Shown: positions 50,813 through 60,276 of the stretch, one piece after another
Layout: every line of letters starts with the position of its first letter
Position numbering within the stretch: the first letter of the stretch is position 1
Assembly (NCBI GenBank): GCA_947090765.1
Contig: OX352322.1
Coordinates: 1,197,501-1,261,500 of the forward strand
Reading direction: 5' to 3'
Length of the DNA: 64,000 nt
Source: Pseudomonas sp. MM223
GTDB taxonomy: Bacteria > Pseudomonadota > Gammaproteobacteria > Pseudomonadales > Pseudomonadaceae
The notes under the pieces: generated by a model
Databases searched by the model: none
The model's input: the letters and a program-made list of their open reading frames with translations, nothing else
Told to the model about the DNA's origin: nothing
Translations under genes and position numbers: made by a program

Positions 50813-51664
50813 ATGAAGGCAGCGGTAATCCAGATGGTCAGCCAGGATGATGTACTGGCCAACCTGCAGCGTGCCGGTGCCCTGTTGGAGCAGGCCGCAT
50901 CTGGCGGCGCACGGCTGGCGGTGCTGCCGGAAAACTTCGCCGCCATGGGCCGCAAGGACGCCGCGGCCATCGGCCGCGCCGAAGCGTTGGGTGAAGGGCC
51001 GATCCTGCCATGGTTGAAACGCACGGCCCGCGACCTCAAGTTATGGATTGTCGCCGGTACCTTGCCCTTGCCACCGGTCGGTCAGCCCGAAGCCAAGGCC
51101 CATGCCTGCTCGCTACTGATCGACGAAACCGGCGAGGTGGCAGCACGCTATGACAAGCTGCACCTGTTCGACGTGGACGTCGCCGATAACCGCGGTCGGT
51201 ACCGTGAGTCGGACGACTACGCCCATGGGGCCCAAGTGGTGGTGGCTGATACGCCGGTCGGGCGGCTGGGGCTAAGCGTGTGCTACGACTTGCGCTTCCC
51301 TGAACTGTACAGCGCACTGCGCGCTGCCGGCGCGGAACTGATCACAGCCCCAGCGGCCTTTACGGCAGTGACAGGCGCTGCACATTGGGAGGTGCTGGTA
51401 CGTGCCCGCGCGATCGAAACCCAGTGCTACCTGCTGGCTGCGGCACAGGGTGGCACCCACCCAGGCCCAAGGGAAACCCATGGCCATGCGGCGATCGTCG
51501 ACCCTTGGGGGCGCATCGTCGCAGAACACGCGCAAGGCGAAGCGGTACTGCTTGCCGAGCGCGACATTGATGAACAAGCGTCCATTCGGGCGCGCATGCC
51601 GGTGGTATCGCACCGGCGCTTTTTCTCGCAGGGCGCGTTGCGGCCTGCGCACACCTCGGAGTGA
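50813..51664 (+). CDS. Carbon-nitrogen hydrolase (nitrilase superfamily)
   Basis: 283 residues from ATG 50813 (TAGGAGTG upstream). Catalytic triad Glu40 (VLPENFAAM), Lys115 (RYDKLHLFD), Cys157 (SVCYDLRFPEL). This is the Nit1/Nit2-like branch, whose members remove deaminated glutathione or act on omega-amides; exact substrate not determinable. Nine bases after yhdP, three before tldD, so part of the same operon. Confidence 0.92.
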   Translation: MKAAVIQMVSQDDVLANLQRAGALLEQAASGGARLAVLPENFAAMGRKDAAAIGRAEALGEGPILPWLKRTARDLKLWIVAGTLPLPPVGQPEAKAHACSLLIDETGEVAARYDKLHLFDVDVADNRGRYRESDDYAHGAQVVVADTPVGRLGLSVCYDLRFPELYSALRAAGAELITAPAAFTAVTGAAHWEVLVRARAIETQCYLLAAAQGGTHPGPRETHGHAAIVDPWGRIVAEHAQGEAVLLAERDIDEQASIRARMPVVSHRRFFSQGALRPAHTSE

Positions 51665-51666
51665 CT

Positions 51667-53107
51667 ATGAGCCAGATGTTATCCACCGTCAGTGAGCAGG
51701 CTCCTGGCCCCAGGCGGCTTGACCCTGGACAGCCTGCAGAGCGTGCTGGGTGAGTTGGCCGGCCCCGGCATCGACGCCGCCGACCTGTATTTCCAGGGGC
51801 AGATTTCGGAAACCTGGGCGCTGGAAGACGGCATCGTCAAAGAAGGCAGCTTCAACCTGGACCAGGGCGTGGGCGTACGTGCCCAGTCCGGTGAAAAGAC
51901 CGGCTTCGCCTACAGCAACGCGATCAACCTTGAAGCATTGACCTCGGCGGCGCGCGCCGCCCGTTCGATTTCCCGTGCCGGGCAAAACGGCACGGTCCAG
52001 GCGTTCCGCAGCCAGGAAGTGACCGCCCTGTATGCCGCAGACAACCCGCTGGATGTATTGAGCCGTGCTGAAAAGGTCGAGCTGCTCAAGCGTGTCGATG
52101 CCGCCACCCGCGCCCTGGACCCGCGCATCCAGCAGGTCAGCGTGAGCATGGCCGGGGTCTGGGAGCGCATCCTGATCGCTGCGGCCGATGGCAGCCTGGC
52201 CGCCGACGTGCGCCCGTTGGTGCGCTTCAACGTCAGTGTCATCGTCGAGCAGAACGGCCGTCGCGAGCGTGGCGGGCAGGGCGGTGGCGGGCGTACCGAC
52301 TACCGCTTCTTCACCGAGGAACGGGTGATGGGCTATGCCCGCGAGGCATTGCGCCAGGCGCTGGTAAACCTGGAGGCGATCCCGGCACCCGCAGGCACCT
52401 TGCCGGTCGTACTGGGCTCGGGCTGGTCGGGCGTGTTGCTGCACGAGGCGGTCGGGCATGGCCTGGAAGGTGACTTCAACCGCAAAGGCAGTTCGGCGTT
52501 CAGTGGCCGAATTGGCGAGAAAGTGGCTTCGAGCCTGTGCACCATCGTTGACGATGGCACGCTCGAAGGCCGCCGTGGCTCACTGAGCGTGGATGACGAG
52601 GGCACCCCGACCGAATGCACCACGCTGATCGAGAACGGTGTGCTCAAGGGCTACATGCAGGACAAGCTCAACGCACGCCTGATGGGTATGGCAGTGACCG
52701 GTAACGGCCGCCGTGAATCCTACGCGCACCTGCCGATGCCGCGTATGACCAACACCTACATGCGTGCGGGCGAAAGTGACCCGCAGGAAATCATCGCGTC
52801 GGTGAAAAAGGGTATCTACTGCGCCAACCTGGGCGGTGGCCAGGTGGACATCACCAGCGGCAAGTTCGTGTTCTCTACCAGTGAGGCCTACCTGATCGAA
52901 GACGGCAAGATTACTGCGCCAGTGAAGGGTGCGACCCTGATCGGCAATGGGCCGGAGGCGATGAGCCGGGTGTCGATGGTCGGTAACGACCTGGCGCTGG
53001 ACAGCGGGGTAGGGACGTGCGGCAAGGACGGGCAGTCGGTACCGGTGGGCGTAGGGCAGCCGACGTTGAAGCTGGACGCGATTACCGTCGGTGGTACCGG
53101 GGCGTGA
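51667..53107 (+). CDS. tldD: Metalloprotease subunit TldD, one frameshift
   Basis: Catalytic subunit of the TldD/TldE protease that trims peptides such as microcins and CcdA. Zn motif [11 protein letters not shown] (the HExxxH) in the middle, C-terminal GVATCG-like [20 protein letters not shown]. The natural start ATGAGCCAG at 51667 is separated from the main frame by one base too many in GG at 51699-51700; removing it gives [16 protein letters not shown]. Corrected length 479 residues, the family size. Confidence 0.93.
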
Positions 53108-53116
53108 TGGTCATCT

Positions 53117-53238
53117 GGGACCGCTTTGCGGTCCTTTCGCGACGCAAGGCCGCTCCCACAGGGACCGCGCCATGCAGGAATAGCTGCGCGAATACTGTGG
53201 GAGCGGCCTTGTGTCGCGATTGGGCCGCAAAGCGGCCC
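53117..53238. repeat. REP pair (GAGCGGCCTTGTGCCGCG family)
   Basis: GGGACCGCTTTGCGGTCC... with inverted ...GCCGCAAAGCGGCCCC, between the convergent tldD and darP. Confidence 0.88.
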
Positions 53239-53245
53239 CAGGGGC

Positions 53246-53763
53246 TCAGCGCAAACCGCGTTGCAACTCGTCGAGGTCGCGGATGTACTTGAACACCTTG
53301 CGCGCAGCAGCAGGCGGCTTGTTCCGCGCTTTTTCGTGCTGGGCATGCCGGATCAGCGAGCGCAGTTGCTGGCGATCGGTATCGGGGTATTCGTTGACGA
53401 AGCGCTCAAGGTCTTCGTCATTACCGTCGATCAACCGGTCGCGCCAGCGCTCCAGGCCGTGGAAGCGCTCGTTGTACTGGCGGGTCGGCTGTCCATCTGC
53501 TCAAGCAAGGCGTGGATGGCATCCAGGTCCTGCACGCGCATCAGCTTGCCGACAAACGACATGTGGCGTTTACGGGCGCCGTGAGCGGTGTGCTTGGAGG
53601 CCTCGGCCAGCGCCTTGCGCAGCTCGTCGGTCAACGGCAGGCGTGCCAGAGTGTCGGCCTTGAGCGTAGTGAGGCGCTCGCCGAGTTCAACCAGTTCATG
53701 CAGTTCGCGCTTGATCTGGGTTTTGCTTTTTTCGCCGTCGTAGGCGTCGTTTGAATCAACCAT
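53246..53763 (-). CDS. darP: Ribosome biogenesis factor DarP (YjgA), one frameshift
   Basis: DUF615 protein that binds late 50S precursors. N-terminal part [22 protein letters not shown] and [27 protein letters not shown]-terminal part [34 protein letters not shown] and KVFKYIRDL in another frame. One base is missing near 53488-53490, after LEQMDS; with it restored the frame reads [20 protein letters not shown]. Corrected about 172 residues, near the family length. Confidence 0.9.
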
Positions 53764-53872
53764 GGTGGCAGTCCGCTAGAAATCGTCGCCATGATAACCA
53801 GTCGGGGGCCGCTTGTCCGGCCCGGTCGTAGAATGACCCCAAGCCGTACGCAGAATTTTAGTGGAGAGAACC

Positions 53873-55219
53873 ATGAGTGCAGTCCAGAGCGTAGGCCCGA
53901 AAGACCTGCCAGCATTGCAGGAACAGGTCGAGGCGATCATTGCCGAGGCGCGCCGTCAGGGTGCCAGTGCCTGCGAAGTGGCGGTGTCGCTGGAGCAGGG
54001 CCTGTCCACCACGGTACGCCAGCGCGAGGTCGAAACGGTCGAGTTCAACCGCGACCAGGGCTTTGGTATCACCCTTTATGTTGGCCAGCGCAAAGGCTCG
54101 GCCAGCACCTCGGCCAGTGGCCCGGACGCCATCCGCGAGACCGTTGCCGCTGCCCTGGCCATTGCCAAGCATACTTCCGAGGATGAATGTTCCGGCCTGG
54201 CCGATGCAGCGCTGATGGCCCGTGAAATCCCGGACCTGGACCTCTACCACGACTGGGCTATCGAGCCCGAGAAAGCCATCGAGATGGCCCTGGCCTGCGA
54301 GGCTGCGGCGTTCGATGAAGACCCGCGCATCCTCAACGCCGATGGCACCACACTCAATACTCACCAGGGCTGCCGCGTGTACGGTAACAGCCATGGCTTC
54401 ATCGGCAGTTACGCTTCGACCCGTCACAGCCTGAGCTGCGTGATGATCGCTGAAGGCGATGGGCAGATGCAGCGTGACTACTGGTACGACGTGAACCGCC
54501 AGGGCAACCTGCTGGCCGACCCGCGCAGTATTGGCGCGCGCGCTGCCCAGCGTGCAGCCAGCCGCCTGGGCGCACGTCCGGTACCCACCTGCGAGGTGCC
54601 GGTGCTGTTTTCTGCCGAACTGGCCGGTGGCCTGTTCGGCAGCTTCCTCTCGGCCATTTCCGGCGGCAATCTTTATCGCAAGTCGTCGTTCCTTGAAGGG
54701 ACCATTGGTCAACGCCTGTTCCCTACCTGGCTGACCCTCGACGAGCGCCCTCATATTCCAAGGGCTCTGGGTAGCGCGGCTTTCGACGGTGATGGCCTGG
54801 CTACCTATGCCAAGCCGTTCGTCGACAAAGGCGAGCTGGTGTCGTACCTGCTGGGCACTTATTCCGGGCGTAAGCTGGGCTTGCCAAGCACGGCCAACTC
54901 CGGTGGCGTGCACAACCTGTTCGTCACTCACGGTGTCGAAGACCAGGCAGCACTGATCCGCCGAATGGGCCGCGGGCTGCTGGTGAGCGAGTTGATGGGC
55001 CATGGCCTGAACATGGTGACGGGTGATTATTCCCGTGGTGCGGCTGGGTTCTGGGTCGAAAATGGCGAGATCCAGCATGCAGTGCAGGAAGTGACCATTG
55101 CCGGCAATATGAAGGATATGTTCCAGCAGATTGTCGCGATTGGCAGCGATCTTGAAACCCGTAGCAACATCCACACAGGTTCGGTGCTGATCGAGCGGAT
55201 GACTGTTGCAGGTAGCTGA
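53873..55219 (+). CDS. pmbA: Metalloprotease-associated subunit TldE (PmbA)
   Basis: 448 residues from ATG 53873 (GGAGAGAACC upstream; an in-frame GTG at 53861 is less likely). Partner of TldD, lacking HExxxH. Features: VSLEQGLSTTVRQREVETVEFNRDQG, GFIGSYASTRHS, GTYSGRKLGLPSTANSGGVHN, LMGHGLNMVTGDYSRGAAGFWVENGEI. Divergent from darP. Confidence 0.95.
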   Translation: MSAVQSVGPKDLPALQEQVEAIIAEARRQGASACEVAVSLEQGLSTTVRQREVETVEFNRDQGFGITLYVGQRKGSASTSASGPDAIRETVAAALAIAKHTSEDECSGLADAALMAREIPDLDLYHDWAIEPEKAIEMALACEAAAFDEDPRILNADGTTLNTHQGCRVYGNSHGFIGSYASTRHSLSCVMIAEGDGQMQRDYWYDVNRQGNLLADPRSIGARAAQRAASRLGARPVPTCEVPVLFSAELAGGLFGSFLSAISGGNLYRKSSFLEGTIGQRLFPTWLTLDERPHIPRALGSAAFDGDGLATYAKPFVDKGELVSYLLGTYSGRKLGLPSTANSGGVHNLFVTHGVEDQAALIRRMGRGLLVSELMGHGLNMVTGDYSRGAAGFWVENGEIQHAVQEVTIAGNMKDMFQQIVAIGSDLETRSNIHTGSVLIERMTVAGS

Positions 55220-55232
55220 TCGTTAGCCTGCC

Positions 55233-55268
55233 CCGGCCTTTTCGCGGGTAAACTCGCGAAGAGGCCGG
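55233..55268. repeat. Single REP (CGCGGGTAAAC family)
   Basis: CCGGCCTTTTCGCGGGTAAA with its own inverted partner CTCGCGAAGAGGCCGG, a compact single copy between pmbA and its terminator. Confidence 0.8.
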
Positions 55269-55302
55269 TACAGGCACGACAGAATTTGCTATGCAACCAA
55301 AG

Positions 55303-55328
55303 ACCCGGCCCCTGCGCCGGGTTTTTTT
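55303..55328 (+). terminator. Rho-independent terminator after pmbA
   Basis: ACCCGGC-CCCTGC-GCCGGGT followed by TTTTTTT, isolating the pmbA unit from the Fur-regulated operon downstream. Confidence 0.9.
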
Positions 55329-55365
55329 CATCACCTTTCCCTTGAAGTGATTCTGTTTATCACTT

Positions 55366-55384
55366 AATAATGAATATCATTATC
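55366..55384. promoter_or_regulatory. Fur box of the fagA operon
   Basis: Minus strand GATAATGATATTCATTATT, 17 of 19 positions matching the Fur consensus, 14 bases before the fagA start. The strongest Fur site in the window; iron-starvation induction of fagA-fumC-orfX-sodA is known in P. aeruginosa. Confidence 0.9.
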
Positions 55385-55397
55385 CAGTAACCCGGCG

Positions 55398-55799
55398 ATG
55401 ATGTTCATGAAACCCGTCCTCCGCGAACTGCCCTACCTGGAAAACTGGCGCTGGCTCAGCCGGCGCATCCGCTGTGCGCTCGAGCCCGACGAGCCGCGCC
55501 TGATCGAGCACTACCTGGCCGAAGGCCGTTACCTGGTGTGCTGCACCGAGACCTCGTCATGGACGGTGGCACTGACCTCTTTCCGCCTGCTGCTGGATAC
55601 CGCTTGCGACCGCATGCTGCCTTGGCACTGGCGCTGCCTGTGCCTGGACCAAGCCTGGCGCCCGCTGCTGGACCTGCGCAACCTCGACCGCCAAGAGCAG
55701 AACCAGCGCTGGCAGCCCTATGCCCTGCAGTTGGCCAATTGCCGCCTGCTGCCGTCGATTTCTCCCGATGAACTGATGCAAGGATTTGATGATGAGTGA
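55398..55799 (+). CDS. fagA: Fur-associated protein FagA
   Basis: 133 residues (ATG 55398; ATGs at 55401 and 55407 are equally possible). Soluble, rich in Trp, Arg and Leu: PYLENWRWLSRRIRCALEPDEPRLIEHYLAEGRYLVC, LTSFRLLLDTACDRMLPWHWRCLCLDQAWRPLL. Matches by position and type the P. aeruginosa fagA that opens the iron-regulated fumC-sodA operon. No known catalytic motif; function unknown. Its end overlaps the fumC start. Confidence 0.85.
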   Translation: MMFMKPVLRELPYLENWRWLSRRIRCALEPDEPRLIEHYLAEGRYLVCCTETSSWTVALTSFRLLLDTACDRMLPWHWRCLCLDQAWRPLLDLRNLDRQEQNQRWQPYALQLANCRLLPSISPDELMQGFDDE

Positions 55800-57168
55800 T
55801 ACCCGTATCGAGCGTGACAGCATGGGTGAACTGCAGGTGCCGGCCCAGGCCCTGTACGGTGCCCAGACCCAGCGCGCGGTCGACAACTTCCCGGTCAGTG
55901 GCCTGCGTATGCCGGCCCAGTTCATCCGTGCCTTGTTGCTGGCCAAAGCTGCCGCCGCCAAGGCCAACGTCGAGCTGGAGCAGCTGTCTGCGGCGCAGGG
56001 CCAGGCCATCGTCAAGGCTGTCGAGCAACTGCTGGCGGAAGACTTCATCCAGCACTTCCCGGTGGATGTGTTCCAGACCGGCTCGGGCACCAGCTCGAAC
56101 ATGAACGCCAACGAGGTGATTGCCACCTTGGCCAGCCGCGTGCTGGGCGACGCTGTCAACGCCAACGACCATGTCAACTGTGGCCAGAGCAGCAACGACA
56201 TCATCCCCACCACCATTCATGTCAGCGCTGCACTGGCCTTGCACGAGCAGTTGCTGCCGGCGCTGAGCCACCTGGTACGGGTGATCGAGACCAAATCGGC
56301 GCAAGTGCATCAGTATGTGAAAACCGGCCGCACCCACTTGATGGACGCCATGCCGGTACGCATGAGCCAGGTACTGGATGGCTGGGCGGCCCAGATCAAC
56401 GCTGCCAAGGGGCACATCGAAGCGACCCTGCCGAGCCTGCAGGCGCTGGCGCAGGGCGGCACCGCCGTGGGTACCGGCATCAACGCCCACCCTCAGTTCG
56501 CTGCCGGCTTCGCCCGACGAGCTCAGCGGCCTGACCCAGGTCGAGTTCACCCCTGGGCAAAACCTGTTCGCCCTGATCGGCTCGCAAGACACCGCCGTGG
56601 CGCTGTCGGGCCAGCTCAAGACCACCGCCGTGGCACTGATGAAGATCGCCAACGACCTGCGCTGGATGAACTCCGGCCCACTGGCCGGCCTGGGCGAAAT
56701 CGAGCGCAAGGCTTGCAGCCTGGCTCTTCGATCATGCCAGGCAAGGTCAACCCGGTGATCCCGGAGGCCACTGCCATGGTTGCCGCCCAGGTGATCGGTA
56801 ACGACGCGACCATCGCTGTGGCTGGCCAGTCCGGCAACTTCGAGCTGAACGTGATGCTGCCGGTGATCGCCCGCAACCTGCTGGAGAGCATCGAGTTGAT
56901 GGCCAACGTCAGCCGCTTGCTGGCCGACAAAGCCATCGCCAGCTTCAAGGTCAACGAGGACAAACTCAAGGAAGCCCTGGCACGCAACCCGATCCTGGTC
57001 ACTGCGCTGAACCCGATCATCGGTTACCTCAAGGCCGCCGAAATCGCCAAGACCGCCTACAAGCAAGGCCGCCCGATCATCGATGTGGCGCTGGAGCACA
57101 CCGACTTGTCGCGTGACCAACTGCAAGCACTGCTGGACCCGGAAAAACTCACCGCCGGCGGTATCTGA
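55792..57168 (+). CDS. fumC: Class II fumarase FumC, two compensating frameshifts
   Basis: Iron-independent fumarate hydratase, induced under iron limitation to replace Fe-S fumarases. Starts MSDTRIERDSMGELQVPAQALYGAQTQRAV; GSGTSSNMNANEV, NCGQSSNDIIPTTIHV and GRTHLMDAMPVRM are present, and SSIMPGKVNPVIPEA marks the signature loop. Between 56513-56515 (CCC, one base extra) and 56712-56713 (GCT, one base missing) about 66 codons are read out of frame; corrected they give FADELSGLTQVEFTPGQNLFALIG...GLGEIERKALQPGSSIMP. The two shifts cancel, keeping 458 residues. Almost surely sequence error. Confidence 0.92.
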   Translation: MSDTRIERDSMGELQVPAQALYGAQTQRAVDNFPVSGLRMPAQFIRALLLAKAAAAKANVELEQLSAAQGQAIVKAVEQLLAEDFIQHFPVDVFQTGSGTSSNMNANEVIATLASRVLGDAVNANDHVNCGQSSNDIIPTTIHVSAALALHEQLLPALSHLVRVIETKSAQVHQYVKTGRTHLMDAMPVRMSQVLDGWAAQINAAKGHIEATLPSLQALAQGGTAVGTGINAHPQFAAGFARRAQRPDPGRVHPWAKPVRPDRLARHRRGAVGPAQDHRRGTDEDRQRPALDELRPTGRPGRNRAQGLQPGSSIMPGKVNPVIPEATAMVAAQVIGNDATIAVAGQSGNFELNVMLPVIARNLLESIELMANVSRLLADKAIASFKVNEDKLKEALARNPILVTALNPIIGYLKAAEIAKTAYKQGRPIIDVALEHTDLSRDQLQALLDPEKLTAGGI

Positions 57169-57196
57169 CCCTGCGTCACCGCCTAGGAGACACGCC

Positions 57197-57658
57197 ATGC
57201 AGCACTGGAAACGCACCACGGAAACCGCCAACCGCCTGTTCGAACAAGGCGAGCTGGTAGACGCCCGGGAACACTACCTGCAAGCCCTGGCGCTGGCCCA
57301 GGTGCTGTTCGAGCGCTGGCATGACGTCGACGAAGCGGTGGCCGCATTCGTTATCGCCCACCACAACCTGGCCGACCTGCACCTGCGCCTGAATCAGCCG
57401 CACGAGAGCGCCGACTACCTGTGCGCCGCCCATCAGCGGCTGCTACAGGCCAGCCAGGAGGCACGTTTGCCCCAGGCGCTGCGTGACGCAGCCCTGCGCC
57501 ACAGTGGGCGAACCTACACAGAACTGCTGAGTTTCATTGCCGAGTACGGCCAGTACCCACGTACCGAGCGCCTGCTCAACCGCCACAATGTCGGGGCCAG
57601 CGAACTCGCTGCCCAGCCGGACGTGGTATCCAGAACCCATGCCTACGGAATTCACTGA
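57197..57658 (+). CDS. TPR-like protein OrfX of the fumC-sodA operon
   Basis: 153 residues, helical: [72 protein letters not shown], resembling tetratricopeptide repeats. Conserved between fumC and sodA in Pseudomonas (orfX); function unknown. Ribosome site TAGGAGACACGCC. The stop overlaps the sodA start by one base region (TGACATG). Confidence 0.85.
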   Translation: MQHWKRTTETANRLFEQGELVDAREHYLQALALAQVLFERWHDVDEAVAAFVIAHHNLADLHLRLNQPHESADYLCAAHQRLLQASQEARLPQALRDAALRHSGRTYTELLSFIAEYGQYPRTERLLNRHNVGASELAAQPDVVSRTHAYGIH

Positions 57659-57659
57659 C

Positions 57660-58271
57660 ATGCCCCATACCTTGCCTGCTTTGCCTTACGCCTACGATGC
57701 GCTGGAGCCGCACATCGACGCCCAGACCATGGAGATCCACCACAGCAAGCACCATCAGACCTACGTCAATGGCCTCAATGCTGCCATCGAAGGCACCGAG
57801 TGGGCCGAATGGCCGGTGGAAAAACTGGTCGGTGCGGTCAAGCAACTGCCGGAAAACCTGCGTGGCGCGGTAACCAACCATGGCGGTGGCCACGCCAACC
57901 ACAGCCTGTTCTGGACCGTGATGTCGCCGCAGGGCGGCGGTGAGCCACAGGGCCAGCTGGTGCAGGCCATCTCGTCGCAACTGGGTGGTTTCGAGGCCTT
58001 CAAGGACGCCTTCACCAAAGCGGCGCTGACGCGTTTTGGCAGCGGCTGGGCCTGGCTCAGTGTGACGCCGCAGAAAACCCTGGTGGTAGAAAGCAGCGGT
58101 AACCAGGACAGCCCGCTGATGCATGGCAATACGCCGATCCTCGGCCTGGACGTGTGGGAGCATGCCTACTACCTGAAGTACCAGAACCGTCGTCCGGAAT
58201 ACATCGGTGCTTTCTACAACGTCATTGACTGGGCGGAAGTGGAACGTCGTTACGTTGAAGCCCTGAAGTGA
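57660..58271 (+). CDS. sodA: Superoxide dismutase, Mn type
   Basis: 203 residues from ATG 57660. Metal ligands visible in [26 protein letters not shown] and [20 protein letters not shown] present. As last gene of the Fur-controlled operon it supplies Mn-SOD when iron is short, the SodM role in P. aeruginosa. No frameshift. Confidence 0.95.
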   Translation: MPHTLPALPYAYDALEPHIDAQTMEIHHSKHHQTYVNGLNAAIEGTEWAEWPVEKLVGAVKQLPENLRGAVTNHGGGHANHSLFWTVMSPQGGGEPQGQLVQAISSQLGGFEAFKDAFTKAALTRFGSGWAWLSVTPQKTLVVESSGNQDSPLMHGNTPILGLDVWEHAYYLKYQNRRPEYIGAFYNVIDWAEVERRYVEALK

Positions 58272-59176
58272 GTCGGACCGGTATGCGCTCTGAAGTGATG
58301 TCTGTCAGCAGTGTGCGCCTGTTTCGCCTGGCGCTTGGGACTTTGCTTTTGCTGGCGGGCACCGCGCTGTTGGTAGCGCGCGGCCTTGCCTGGCTGGACC
58401 TGGAACCACGCATGTTGCGCGCCCTGGAGGGCGGCGCATTGTGCGCACTGGGTACGGCGCTGGGGGCGGTACCGGTACTGGTCATTCGCAACATGCCGGT
58501 GGCACTGGCCGACACGCTGCTGGGTTTCGGTGCTGGTGTGATGCTGGCAGCCACCGCGTTTTCCTTGATCATTCCGGGGTTGGATGCGGCCCAGTCCATC
58601 GGCTTCAGCCCTTGGGGCGCGGGCGGCCTGATCAGTTTTGGCTTGTTGTTCGGCGCACTGTGCCTGTTTCTGGTTGACCTCAAGGTGTCTGGTGCCTCGC
58701 CAGAAGCGCTGGTCGGCACCGATAACCAACCGGTGATTGCTGCGCGTATCTGGTTGTTTGTCATCGCCATCATTGCGCACAACATCCCCGAAGGCATGGC
58801 CATCGGTGTGTCGGCCGGTGGTGGCATGCCCGACGCCGACAGCCTGGCCATGGGCATTGCCTTGCAGGATGTGCCGGAGGGGCTGGTGATTGCGCTGGTG
58901 CTGGCCGGGGCGGGCATGTCGCGCTTCAAGGCCTTCTTGATAGGTGCAGCGTCAGGCCTGGTCGAGCCGGTGGCTGCGGTGATCTGCGCCTGGCTGGTGA
59001 ACATCGCTGAACTGCTGCTGCCGCTGGGCCTGGCCTGCGCGGCGGGGGCAATGCTGCTGGTGGTGACCCAGGAGATCATCCCGGAATCGCGCAGCAACGG
59101 CCATCACCGCCTGGCCAGCCTGGGGCTGTGCATTGGCTTTTGTCTGATGATGGTGATGGATACCGCGATGTCGTGA
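58268..59176 (+). CDS. ZIP-family divalent metal transporter
   Basis: 302 residues from GTG 58268 (overlaps the sodA stop); ATGs at 58283 and 58298 are alternatives. Eight helices with the metal motifs [11 protein letters not shown] and [11 protein letters not shown]; the latter has Gln-Asp in place of the His of the first. Close coupling to sodA suggests zinc or manganese supply. Confidence 0.88.
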   Translation: MSRTGMRSEVMSVSSVRLFRLALGTLLLLAGTALLVARGLAWLDLEPRMLRALEGGALCALGTALGAVPVLVIRNMPVALADTLLGFGAGVMLAATAFSLIIPGLDAAQSIGFSPWGAGGLISFGLLFGALCLFLVDLKVSGASPEALVGTDNQPVIAARIWLFVIAIIAHNIPEGMAIGVSAGGGMPDADSLAMGIALQDVPEGLVIALVLAGAGMSRFKAFLIGAASGLVEPVAAVICAWLVNIAELLLPLGLACAAGAMLLVVTQEIIPESRSNGHHRLASLGLCIGFCLMMVMDTAMS

Positions 59177-59212
59177 GCAAGTTTGGGTGCGCCTGCTCCT
59201 TGCTGGCGCCCT

Positions 59213-59533
59213 TCAGGTGATGATCACTTCAACTCGCCCTTCGCGACGGGAGCGGGGCGCTGGCTTGATCACAATCTGAATATCACGCCCCAGTCGCGCC
59301 AGGCAATCGATCATCTTGGTCTCACTGATGCCGCGAAACTTGCCTCGCATCATCTCGGATACCTTGGGTTGGGGTAACCCAAGTACCGCTGCGGCCTGCA
59401 CCTGAGTGAGATGACGAGCCTTGATGATGCTGCAGATCTTGCTGGCAAGCTGTGCCTTTACCAGCATTTCATTGGCGTCGGCACTGTTGAGGTCGGCATA
59501 AACGTTCCCGCTGCCTGTTTCGATCTCAGTCAT
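59213..59533 (-). CDS. HigA-type antitoxin (XRE helix-turn-helix)
   Basis: 106 residues. HTH: LASKICSIIKARHLTQVQAAAVLGLPQPKVSEMMRGKFRGIS, then IDCLARLGRDIQIVIKP. Start overlaps the toxin stop by eight bases, toxin first, the HigBA order. Neutralises and autoregulates the pair. Confidence 0.88.
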   Translation of the reverse strand: MTEIETGSGNVYADLNSADANEMLVKAQLASKICSIIKARHLTQVQAAAVLGLPQPKVSEMMRGKFRGISETKMIDCLARLGRDIQIVIKPAPRSRREGRVEVIIT

Positions 59534-59896
59534 TTGTATCTCCTCTTGAGTGTGCCTCCGCCAGCTTCAGGCGAGACCTGATCAAGGCGATGTCGTGACT
59601 GGAAGTCTTGATGCCAGAGGTGGACTTCTTCTGGAAGCAATGCAGGACATAAACTGCCGAGCCAAAACTGACGGTGTAGACAGCCGGTAGGTGTTCCGGT
59701 TGTGGTCCTCCATGACTTCCAGTACACCCGCACCTGAGAATCCCTTGAGGCACTTGGTTTGCTGATGTTTGCCGCCTTCCTGCGCCAGGTGCAGCGCAAA
59801 GCCGAAGATGTCCTGTACATCCTCAGGAAGTGCCTGAAGGTCCTTCTTGCTGCTGCCGACCCAGTAAAGTGCCCTGATTCGTTTTAATGCATCCAT
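59526..59896 (-). CDS. HigB-type toxin (phage Gp49-like/DUF891), one frameshift
   Basis: RelE/HigB-fold mRNA interferase. First part RIRALYWVGSSKKDLQALPEDVQDIFGFALHLAQ, GFSGAGVLEVMEDHNRNTYR; second part in another frame VYTVSFGSAVYVLHCFQKKSTSGIKTSSHDIALIRSRL. One base is missing near 59684-59685 (CC for CCC); restoring it gives NTYRAVYTVSFG. Corrected length about 123 residues. Either sequencing error or real loss of toxicity. Confidence 0.85.
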
Positions 59897-59911
59897 TGCA
59901 TGGCCTCAATT

Positions 59912-59929
59912 TATACCCATATAGGTATA
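59912..59929. promoter_or_regulatory. Palindromic operator of the HigBA-type pair
   Basis: TATACC-CATATA-GGTATA, 6-6-6 perfect palindrome 16 bases upstream of the toxin ATG, overlapping an AT-rich -10 region. Typical of antitoxin autoregulation. Confidence 0.65.
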
Positions 59930-59984
59930 ATGGCAACCACGGCCGATTGCATCCTGATAATTGGCAGGAGATGTTGCGGGAGGG

Positions 59985-60257
59985 TTATTCGCCTTCGTCG
60001 AAGAAGTTGTTGATCAACTCGACCAGCGCATCCATGGCGTCGCTGTCCTGCTCGCCTTCGGTGTGCAGGTGCACCTGGGTGCCTTTGCCGGCTGCCAGCA
60101 TCATGACCGCCATGATGCTCTTGCCATCCACCAGCTTGTCCGGCGCGCGGCCAACCCTTACCTGGCAGGGGAAGCGGCCCGCTACGCCGACGAACTTGGC
60201 CGCCGCCCGGGCATGCAGGCCCAGCTTGTTGATAATGGTTATTTCGCGGGCGGGCAT
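59985..60257 (-). CDS. ptsO: Nitrogen-PTS phosphocarrier NPr
   Basis: 90 residues, HPr family. Phospho-acceptor His15 in KLGLHARAAAKFV; VDGKSIMAVMML for the Ser-site region. Passes phosphate from EINtr (PtsP) to PtsN. Downstream of rapZ in the rpoN cluster. Confidence 0.96.
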   Translation of the reverse strand: MPAREITIINKLGLHARAAAKFVGVAGRFPCQVRVGRAPDKLVDGKSIMAVMMLAAGKGTQVHLHTEGEQDSDAMDALVELINNFFDEGE

Positions 60258-60276
60258 CGTGGGGCGGATCCTTGGG

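Noticed and set aside
55456..57231. 591-codon minus-strand ORF opposite fagA-fumC
   Set aside because: Shadow ORF; plus-strand genes and Fur box explain the region.
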